This document shows, piece by piece, positions 1 through 5,260 of a stretch of 8,824 nt of DNA. This DNA comes from JBEGTT01 sp041179245 (lineage in GTDB: Bacteria > Pseudomonadota > Gammaproteobacteria > Burkholderiales > Rhodocyclaceae). Location of the stretch: contig JBEGTT010000025.1 in NCBI GenBank assembly GCA_041179245.1, forward strand, positions 1 to 8,824, given 5' to 3'. Below the pieces are notes generated by a model, which had not been told where the DNA came from, did no database searches, and saw only the letters and a program-made list of their open reading frames with translations. The number at the start of each line of letters is the position of its first letter. Positions within the stretch are counted from its first letter, which is position 1. Position numbers and translations under genes: made by a program.

Positions 1-31
1 CAAGTGCGCTACCAGGCTGCGCTACACGCCG
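1..31 (-). tRNA. tRNA-Pro, 5' part only (cut by window edge)
   Basis: Read on the minus strand from 31 down to 1, the sequence starts with acceptor strand CGGCGTG, linker TA, D stem GCGC, a D loop containing GGTA, the second D strand GCGC, then A26 and the start of the anticodon stem (CTTG). This matches the 5' half of bacterial tRNA-Pro genes, which begin with C at position 1 and share the CGG...GTAGCGCAGCCTGGTAGCGCAC pattern. The anticodon and the 3' half lie outside the window, so the isoacceptor cannot be decided. The gene is transcribed leftward, divergent from the ParA gene. The tRNA 3' end, the usual integrase target, faces away from this window. Confidence 0.85.
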
Positions 32-57
32 ACGTTTCAACTTTAAACAGGGGCCAA

Positions 58-63
58 ATTGTA
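58..63 (-). promoter_or_regulatory. Candidate -10 element of the tRNA-Pro promoter
   Basis: The minus strand reads TACAAT at 63-58, followed by TTGGCCCC before the expected start point. The predicted start is about 20 nt upstream of the mature tRNA 5' end. The G/C-rich stretch after the -10 resembles the discriminator of stable-RNA promoters under stringent control. No good -35 box lies at 16-18 nt; the nearest TTG-type hexamer, TTGGTC at 90-85, is 21 nt away. The call therefore rests on the -10, the discriminator and the position. Confidence 0.45.
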
Positions 64-140
64 GCACCGAAACTTAGCTTTTTGGACCAACAGAAGTCTT
101 GTTCAAATTGATCTCTGATACACGCACCCTTGCTTTCTTA

Positions 141-169
141 TTGCAGGCTATAGTGCCCTACTGCATAAT
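141..169 (+). promoter_or_regulatory. Candidate sigma-70 promoter of the ParA gene
   Basis: TTGCAG at 141-146 (3 of 6 matches to the -35 consensus) and CATAAT at 164-169 (5 of 6 to the -10) are separated by exactly 17 nt. The predicted start near 176 would give a leader of about 105 nt before the ATG at 281, which includes the inverted repeats at 184-257. The rpmE promoter candidate has the same -35 hexamer and spacing. Confidence 0.4.
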
Positions 170-183
170 CAACAACTTACCCA

Positions 184-257
184 GAGGTATTGAACCTCAA
201 CCAAAATTCCACTAGAAAACCTAGCCCTTAGGGAAATCTGGAATTTAGTGGGGGTTG
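184..257 (+). promoter_or_regulatory. Structured leader upstream of the ParA gene, with alternative stems
   Basis: Several inverted repeats crowd this leader. GAGGT (184-188) pairs with ACCTC (194-198) over a 5-nt loop. AAATTCCA (204-211) pairs with TGGAATTT (239-246) in an 8-bp stem. Overlapping that stem, CCACTA (209-214) pairs with TAGTGG (246-251), and CAACC (198-202) pairs with GGTTG (253-257) further out. The 8-bp stem and the CCACTA/TAGTGG stem share bases 209-211 and 246, so they exclude each other. CCTA (220-223) and TAGG (229-232) form a small hairpin inside the loop. The end of the structure is 23 nt before the ATG. No known riboswitch class is recognised; a protein-binding operator is equally possible. 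Confidence 0.4.
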
Positions 258-280
258 TTTTTGTTCTTAGGCACTTCAGA

Positions 281-1042
281 ATGAAACGAATCGCTGTATT
301 CAATTGCAAAGGCGGGGTTGGTAAGACGACAACAGCCCTGAACCTTGCTGCGGCAATTGAACTCGCTGATAGACGAAGTCGGCTAATTGACCTGGATCCA
401 CAGGCACACCTTACCCGCACGTTTAATCTACTGCCTCGCGACCCCGAAAAAAGTGCATTTGCGCTCTACACCAACTCTAGTAGTGTGTTGGCCCTAGAAA
501 AACCAATTCCGTCTATCGGCCACCTTGTCCCTTCCCACGGTCATTTGATGAAAGCTGACTCAGTTTTTGGGAAAGGCCCTTCGGCACTGAATCGCCTTCG
601 GATGTCCCTAGACGCTGCCGATCTGGTTGATGCGCGAACCACGCTAATCGATTGCAGTCCATTTTTAGGCGTGCTGTCGATTAGCGCAATTTTTGTCGCC
701 GATCTGGTCCTTATTCCTGTTTCAGCCGATTTCATGTCAATGCAGGGCGCGCATCAAATTTTTCATGCGCTAAACGCACTGCAACCCGTTTTAAAACACC
801 GCGTTAACCGACGGTTTCTAATCACTCGTTTTGACCGGCGGCGCAAAATGTGCCACGAGGTTAAAGAAAAAATGCAAGCCACTTACGGTGAAGAGGTTTG
901 CACAACGTTAATTCACGAAAATACGGCCGTAGCTACCAGCCCTTCGTTACAACAAGATATTTTTTCTTACCAACCCAATAGTCTTGGTGCCAGCGAATAT
1001 CAAGCGCTCTATGACGAGCTAAGCAGCTTGGCGCTGATATAA
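281..1042 (+). CDS. Orphan ParA-family (Soj/MinD-like) P-loop ATPase
   Basis: This is a 253-residue ATPase of the ParA group, proteins that bind DNA or a surface in an ATP-dependent way to position a cargo such as a plasmid, chromosome or protein complex. It shows the deviant Walker A KGGVGKTT at residues 10-17 with the signature lysine K10, the A' motif LIDLDPQ at 35-41, and Walker B TLIDCSP around D124. The segment after it (PVSADF...QG) and the C-terminal block with ENTAV and LGASEYQAL follow the usual ParA order. A basic stretch (TRFDRRRK) may contact DNA. I chose ATG 281 because it puts Walker A at the normal distance from the N-terminus and has a weak AGG 9 nt upstream; GTG 248 would add 11 residues. 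No parB gene, parS-like repeat or chemotaxis gene is nearby. I recall similar stand-alone ParA proteins in betaproteobacteria, so this may be a conserved family of unknown cargo. Confidence 0.85.
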   Translation: MKRIAVFNCKGGVGKTTTALNLAAAIELADRRSRLIDLDPQAHLTRTFNLLPRDPEKSAFALYTNSSSVLALEKPIPSIGHLVPSHGHLMKADSVFGKGPSALNRLRMSLDAADLVDARTTLIDCSPFLGVLSISAIFVADLVLIPVSADFMSMQGAHQIFHALNALQPVLKHRVNRRFLITRFDRRRKMCHEVKEKMQATYGEEVCTTLIHENTAVATSPSLQQDIFSYQPNSLGASEYQALYDELSSLALI

Positions 1043-1058
1043 AAACCTCAATAAATTC

Positions 1059-1087
1059 TTGCAGATAGTCATCTCCTCAAGGATAAT
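1059..1087 (+). promoter_or_regulatory. Candidate sigma-70 promoter of rpmE
   Basis: TTGCAG (1059-1064), a 17-nt spacer and GATAAT (1082-1087) make a plausible promoter just after the ParA stop codon. Transcription would begin near 1094 and give a leader of about 50 nt. The gap between the ParA gene and rpmE has no intrinsic terminator, so read-through from upstream may add to rpmE expression. Confidence 0.5.
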
Positions 1088-1102
1088 GCTGGACTTTTCT
1101 AT

Positions 1103-1138
1103 GACCGGTCACAATCGCCGGTTGCGATTATCAAAGGA
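1103..1138 (+). promoter_or_regulatory. rpmE leader: two overlapping hairpins and ribosome binding site
   Basis: ACCGG (1104-1108) can pair with CCGGT (1118-1122) across a 9-nt loop. Alternatively AATCGC (1113-1118) pairs with GCGATT (1124-1129) across a 5-nt loop. The two stems share base 1118 and the second occupies the loop of the first, so they exclude each other. The Shine-Dalgarno AAAGGA (1133-1138) starts 3 nt after the second stem and sits 6 nt before ATG 1145. In E. coli, bL31 represses its own mRNA through the rpmE leader, so a similar role is a reasonable inference here. Confidence 0.45.
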
Positions 1139-1144
1139 ATGAAG

Positions 1145-1360
1145 ATGAAAGAAGCTGGACACCCAAAGTACAATGATATTGCTGTTACTTGCTCATGCGG
1201 CAGCACGTTTACAACACGCTCCACAATGGGCAAACCCTTGCACGTTGAAGTGTGTTCCGAGTGCCACCCTTTCTACACAGGCAAGCAAAAAATCGTTGAT
1301 ACAGCTGGTCGCGTTGAGAGGTTCAACCAGAAATTTGGTTCACTCCGCAAATCTGCCTAA
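1145..1360 (+). CDS. rpmE: 50S ribosomal protein bL31, zinc-binding (C+) form
   Basis: bL31 sits on the large subunit and forms part of intersubunit bridge B1b with small-subunit proteins. The 71-residue product matches the family along its length: HPKY at 6-9, the zinc-ribbon pairs C16-x-C18 and C37-x2-C40, then HPFYTGKQK and the GRVERFNQKFG tail. All four metal cysteines are present, so this is the zinc-containing form rather than the cysteine-free paralogue made under zinc limitation. An in-frame ATG at 1139 abuts the Shine-Dalgarno AAAGGA directly and cannot use it; ATG 1145 has a 6-nt spacing and gives the normal family length. The gene has its own candidate promoter and a strong terminator, so it is probably transcribed alone. 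Confidence 0.97.
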   Translation: MKEAGHPKYNDIAVTCSCGSTFTTRSTMGKPLHVEVCSECHPFYTGKQKIVDTAGRVERFNQKFGSLRKSA

Positions 1361-1391
1361 GCGAAACGACATATCGGGGGTCATCTCCCAG

Positions 1392-1419
1392 AAAAGCAGC
1401 CTGCTGGCTGCTTTTTTTT
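1392..1419 (+). terminator. Rho-independent terminator of rpmE
   Basis: AAAAGCAGCC (1392-1401) and GGCTGCTTTT (1406-1415) form a perfect 10-bp stem with a TGCT loop, and the T run continues to eight T at 1412-1419. The G/C core of the stem is six base pairs. It works in the plus direction; the minus strand would have only four T after the stem. It separates rpmE from the operon that follows. Confidence 0.92.
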
Positions 1420-1462
1420 GCTCTGAATACTTGCCTGGCACCCCTTAAAAACCTCACTTTTC

Positions 1463-3097
1463 ATGCCAAATGTACTTAAACAAACGCTAAACAAAGGACT
1501 GACTTTACCTCCAACCGGGTGGGTTCTGTCCGGCCTGCTGGCGTTTTATGTACTTGCCGGTTTATTTGGGCATGACCCTTGGCGCGGGGAAGATGCCGTC
1601 CACCTCGCAGCAGCCTTCGACATGCTGCAAGGCAATTCTTGGCTCACGCCTGATCTGGGCGGCATTCCCTTTAATGAACCCCCTTTGTATTACTGGTCGG
1701 CCGCACTACTTGGCAAACTACTAGGGGGAATCATTCCCGCCCATGACGCGATGCGTCTGTCCAGTGGCTTGTGGGTTGCCCTTGCTCTTACTGGAATGTA
1801 TTACGCATCCCGTGAAGCCTTTGGGCAAACTAGCGCTGCCGCTGCACCACTATTACTAGCAGGCTCTCTCGGGTTAGTGTTTCACGCTCACCACGCCCAA
1901 CCCATGCTGGTGGGTATGGCGGCTATTGCCGGCGCATTAGGCGCACTCGAAGCTTGGCCCCGACGCCCCAAACTCTCGGCAATATTCTATGGTCTCGCCA
2001 TGGCGGCAGCCCTCTTAGGCATTGGCTGGGTTCCTAGCTTGCCCGTTATTGCACTTGGTATCCTTGCCATCCTATTCAAACGTCTGCCCGCAAAACATTG
2101 GCTTGGCCTTTTTTTGGCTTACCTCACGGCAATAGTCATTGTCGGCCTGTGGCTCTGGATACTAGGAAGCAATGCTCCTGACCGGCTCGCGGGAACATTA
2201 CACAAACAAAATCTGATTTGGCTCAGTAACGGCCAGCCTCTACTTGGGTTATGGTCAAACCTATCAATGCTGTTGTGGTTTGCTTGGCCGTCTCTGCCGG
2301 TGGCCCTTTGGACGGTATGGCGATTACGCCGCCGGATGGCCGAGCGCCACGCCTTAACCATGCCATTTATCGCCTTCGTCACGACCCTGATTGTCATATC
2401 CCTGTCGTATCAAAATCGTGAAGTATCCGGCATCTTGCTTTTGCCGCCCTTGGCACTCTTAGGCACTCCTGGCATTTTGAATTTGCGGCGAGGGGCAGCA
2501 CAAGCACTGGACTGGTTATCGCGCATGACCTTCTCGGTATTCGTATTTCTAGTCTGGCTAGGATGGTCTGCCATGGTGTTTGGCTGGCCCGAAAATCTTG
2601 CCAAACGAGCCGTTGAAATCGAACCGGGATTTGTTGGCACATTCTCCCTGCCATGGGCCTTGTTAGCGCTAGTGGTTACCCTTTTCTGGGCTTGGTTGAT
2701 GGCTACCTCTCAACGCTCACCTTACCGTAGCCTTGCGCACTGGACGGCTGGCCTAACCACTTTCTGGTTATTACTGGCATCTCTATGGCTGCCTTGGATT
2801 GATTACGGCAACAGTTACCGTGACGTTGCTGGTCGGCTCAGCAAGCAACTTGGTAAAAAACCAGGCTGTATTGCTGAAAAAGAGCTGGGTGATACTCAGC
2901 GCGCCTCTTTTGCCTATTTTGCTGGCTTACAACTGGTTCCTGCACACAACCCTCAAGCACAGGGCTGCCATTGGTTACTGCTACAAGGCAAGTCAGATAC
3001 CGAGCCAGCACTCGTTGAGGGATGGAAAAAAGTCTGGGAAGGGCACCGCCAGAAACCTCGCAAAGAAATGTTTTTTCTCTACCGACGGCTGGATTAA
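1463..3097 (+). CDS. ArnT/PMT-like GT-C membrane glycosyltransferase
   Basis: This 544-residue, multi-pass inner-membrane protein is of the type that moves a sugar from a polyprenyl-phosphate carrier to an acceptor on the periplasmic side. After the first membrane segment (about 20-36) the first periplasmic loop carries DPWRGED (38-44), with acidic residues E43/D44 in the place of the GT-C metal/catalytic motif. It is followed by the family pattern LTPDLGGIPFNEPPLYYW (61-78), close to the ArnT pattern that ends in KPPLYYW. About ten further hydrophobic segments follow, then a soluble C-terminal part (about 450-544), as in ArnT. Donor and acceptor cannot be read from sequence; without arn genes nearby, lipid A aminoarabinose transfer is not supported. 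ATG 1463 is the only reasonable start, since an in-frame stop lies at 1424-1426 upstream, yet no Shine-Dalgarno is visible. It heads the operon, 9 nt before the first permease gene. Confidence 0.85.
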   Translation: MPNVLKQTLNKGLTLPPTGWVLSGLLAFYVLAGLFGHDPWRGEDAVHLAAAFDMLQGNSWLTPDLGGIPFNEPPLYYWSAALLGKLLGGIIPAHDAMRLSSGLWVALALTGMYYASREAFGQTSAAAAPLLLAGSLGLVFHAHHAQPMLVGMAAIAGALGALEAWPRRPKLSAIFYGLAMAAALLGIGWVPSLPVIALGILAILFKRLPAKHWLGLFLAYLTAIVIVGLWLWILGSNAPDRLAGTLHKQNLIWLSNGQPLLGLWSNLSMLLWFAWPSLPVALWTVWRLRRRMAERHALTMPFIAFVTTLIVISLSYQNREVSGILLLPPLALLGTPGILNLRRGAAQALDWLSRMTFSVFVFLVWLGWSAMVFGWPENLAKRAVEIEPGFVGTFSLPWALLALVVTLFWAWLMATSQRSPYRSLAHWTAGLTTFWLLLASLWLPWIDYGNSYRDVAGRLSKQLGKKPGCIAEKELGDTQRASFAYFAGLQLVPAHNPQAQGCHWLLLQGKSDTEPALVEGWKKVWEGHRQKPRKEMFFLYRRLD

Positions 3098-3106
3098 GCT
3101 CCAACC

Positions 3107-4084
3107 ATGCTTGCTTACCTGCTTCGCCGTGCCCTGTATGCCTTGCCTATCCTTTTGGGCGTCAACATTCTGACCTTTGCCCTGTTCTTTGTCGTTAATA
3201 CCCCTGATGACATGGCCAGAATGCAGTTGGGCGTTAAACGGGTCACGCCAGAAGCCATCCAAAAATGGAAAACTGATCGAGGCTACGATAAGCCGCTGTG
3301 GTGGAATGCCGAAGCACAGGGAACAGCTAAGGCCAGTGACACCATTTTCTTTGAGAAATCGGCCCGAATGTTTATGGGCGATTTCGGGCGATCCGAAGAT
3401 GGTCGTGATATCGCCCGTGAAATTCGGCAGCGCATGGGGCCTTCTCTAGCCATTGCCATCCCTACGTTTGCTTTGGGCTTACTCGTTACAGTCAGCTTCG
3501 CGTTGTTACTGGCTTACTTTCGAGCAAGCGCAATCGATACGTGGGGCCTTGTTTTGTGCGTCGCGATGATGTCCATTTCAGGGCTGTTTTACATCATTGG
3601 CGGACAATTCCTGTTTAGCAAACTCTGGCGCTGGGTGCCCATTTCAGGTTTTGGTGATGGTCTTGATGCTTGGCGATTTGTGATACTGCCGGTGTTGATT
3701 GGCGTGGTATCCGGGATTGGTTCCTCTACCCGCTGGTATCGCACCATTTTTCTCGAAGAAGTGGGCAAAGACTATGTACGGACAGCCCGCGCCAAAGGGT
3801 TAGCCGAGTCAGTCATCTTCTTTAAGCACATCCTCAAAAATGCCCTAATTCCGATTCTGACTGGCGTTGTCGTCGTCATTCCCTTGCTATTCATGGGATC
3901 ACTGCTCACGGAATCTTTTTTCGGCATCCCCGGTTTAGGTAGTTACACCATTGATGCCATCAATGCTCAGGACTTTGCGGTCGTACGCGCAATGGTATTT
4001 ATCGGCGCGGTGCTTTATATCGCTGGGCTACTATTGACCGACATTTCCTATGCGTGGGTCGACCCCAGAGTCCGGTTTGATTAA
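3107..4084 (+). CDS. Peptide-family ABC transporter permease, DppB/OppB type
   Basis: This is one of two membrane subunits of a peptide/opine/nickel-family ABC transporter. The 325-residue product has a first membrane segment at about 8-30 after the typical LLRRAL start, a periplasmic region with the family marker GDFGRS (91-96), and five more segments from about 112 onward. The EAA coupling loop (about 218-245, with YVRTARAKGL) contacts the ATPase, and the protein ends in DPRVRF as DppB proteins do. The start is 9 nt after the glycosyltransferase stop and has no clear Shine-Dalgarno, so translation is probably coupled. The substrate is unknown; the family covers di- and oligopeptides, nickel, microcin C and muropeptides. 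Confidence 0.93.
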   Translation: MLAYLLRRALYALPILLGVNILTFALFFVVNTPDDMARMQLGVKRVTPEAIQKWKTDRGYDKPLWWNAEAQGTAKASDTIFFEKSARMFMGDFGRSEDGRDIAREIRQRMGPSLAIAIPTFALGLLVTVSFALLLAYFRASAIDTWGLVLCVAMMSISGLFYIIGGQFLFSKLWRWVPISGFGDGLDAWRFVILPVLIGVVSGIGSSTRWYRTIFLEEVGKDYVRTARAKGLAESVIFFKHILKNALIPILTGVVVVIPLLFMGSLLTESFFGIPGLGSYTIDAINAQDFAVVRAMVFIGAVLYIAGLLLTDISYAWVDPRVRFD

Positions 4085-4093
4085 CGGTCAGCG

Positions 4094-5260
4094 ATGAACG
4101 GGGACTCTTTCCAAATCGTCACGTTATGGTCAGATGTACTCATCTGGATACTGGCCATCGTGCTGGGTTGGGTTATTCGACAGGTCAGCCGCGACCCACG
4201 TCATGCCCGCGCTTGGGCTCGCCTACGGGACAACCCTCTGGGGCTGGCAGCGGCATTTATGCTGTTATGTTTTGCCTTGATTGGTCTGATGGACTCCCTG
4301 CATTTCCGGCAACGGCTTCCTGATACATCTGCAAGCACCCACGACGCTGCGCCACGCTACGCCGTGGAGGTTTTGTCCGTGCTGGACATAGCCGTTGCCG
4401 ATCTACGCTTACACAGTGAAAAAACCTACTCAGCACCCTTTTCGGCCCACAGTTTTGCCAAGGAATCCATTATCGGCACGGAAGGCGAAACGCTAGGCCG
4501 CGACTTTCCTCCCCTACGTTTTCCTGGTCAGCACTGGTTGGGCACCGACAAAGTGGGTCAAGACGTTTTGTATCAGGTACTTAAAAGCATTCGTACTGCG
4601 CTCATCATTGGCTTAGTCACCACACTGGTTACCTTGCCGTTATCGGTCATTCTAGGGATTGTGGCTGGCTATTTCCGGGGTTGGGTTGATGATGTCATTC
4701 AGTACATTTACACCGTACTCAACGCCATCCCCAGCGTATTGTTAATTGCCGCATCCGTTCTCATGATGCAAGTAGTTATCGACACTCACCCTCAATGGTT
4801 TTCCACCGCCGCCGAGCGGGCTGATGTTCGGCTACTGGCCTTGTGTTTCATTTTAGGAATGACCAGTTGGACCGGGTTATGCCGCCTATTGCGTGGGGAG
4901 ACGCTAAAACTGCGCGAGCTGGAATACATTCAGGCAGCTCGTGCTGCGGGTGTTGGACATGCTCGAATTCTGCTGCGCCATGTTTTACCTAATGTGATGC
5001 ACATTGTGGTCATCGCACTGGTCATGGATTTTTCTAGCCTAGTCCTCGCCGAAGCCGTCCTTTCCTATGTGGGTATTGGGGTTGATCCCTCCATGACCAG
5101 CTTTGGCACCATGATTAACAGCGCACGTTTGGAACTGGGACGAGAACCAGTCGTCTGGTGGTCACTAACGGCGGCTTTTGTCTTCATGCTGCTGATGGTG
5201 CTTGCAGCCAATCTGCTAGCCGATGCGGTGCGAGATGCCTTTGACCCAAGAGCTGCTTGA
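4094..5260 (+). CDS. Peptide-family ABC transporter permease, DppC/OppC type, with extra N-terminal segment
   Basis: This is the second membrane subunit (388 residues, longer than the usual roughly 280-340). The family core is clear: LGTDKVGQDVL at 149-159, membrane segments from about 168, an EAA loop at about 275-300 (EYIQAARAAGVG), SYVGIGVDPS near 324-333, and the C-terminal VRDAFDP. Two features are unusual. A hydrophobic segment at about 14-28 precedes the normal first segment (about 48-66); between them is a basic stretch with seven Arg, predicted to be cytoplasmic, which would put the N-terminus outside. The first periplasmic region (about 67-165) is also long. Of the known subfamilies YejE likewise has a long first loop, but the sequence is not clearly YejE. 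It starts 9 nt after the DppB-like gene and its stop overlaps the ATPase start. Confidence 0.92.
   Translation: MNGDSFQIVTLWSDVLIWILAIVLGWVIRQVSRDPRHARAWARLRDNPLGLAAAFMLLCFALIGLMDSLHFRQRLPDTSASTHDAAPRYAVEVLSVLDIAVADLRLHSEKTYSAPFSAHSFAKESIIGTEGETLGRDFPPLRFPGQHWLGTDKVGQDVLYQVLKSIRTALIIGLVTTLVTLPLSVILGIVAGYFRGWVDDVIQYIYTVLNAIPSVLLIAASVLMMQVVIDTHPQWFSTAAERADVRLLALCFILGMTSWTGLCRLLRGETLKLRELEYIQAARAAGVGHARILLRHVLPNVMHIVVIALVMDFSSLVLAEAVLSYVGIGVDPSMTSFGTMINSARLELGREPVVWWSLTAAFVFMLLMVLAANLLADAVRDAFDPRAA

Noticed and set aside
248..280. Upstream GTG start for the ParA gene
   Set aside because: It would add a hydrophobic tail before the Walker A motif that ParA proteins usually lack. ATG 281 gives the normal N-terminus, although the GTG has a weak GGA in front and cannot be fully excluded.
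1..280. Genomic island integrated at tRNA-Pro, carrying the ParA gene
   Set aside because: The tRNA 3' end faces out of the window, there is no integrase or direct repeat, and the next genes are housekeeping.
1173..1448. A 91-codon open frame overlapping rpmE
   Set aside because: It is a shifted frame of the certain bL31 gene, runs through the terminator, and resembles no protein family.
1436..1450. TGGCAC before the glycosyltransferase gene, similar to a sigma-54 -24 element
   Set aside because: The -12 GC expected 10 nt after the GG is replaced by AA (1449-1450), so the element is incomplete.
1463..3097. Assignment of the glycosyltransferase as ArnT (aminoarabinose transfer to lipid A)
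   Set aside because: Fold and motif agree with the superfamily only; no arn pathway genes are nearby and the similarity outside the first loop is loose.
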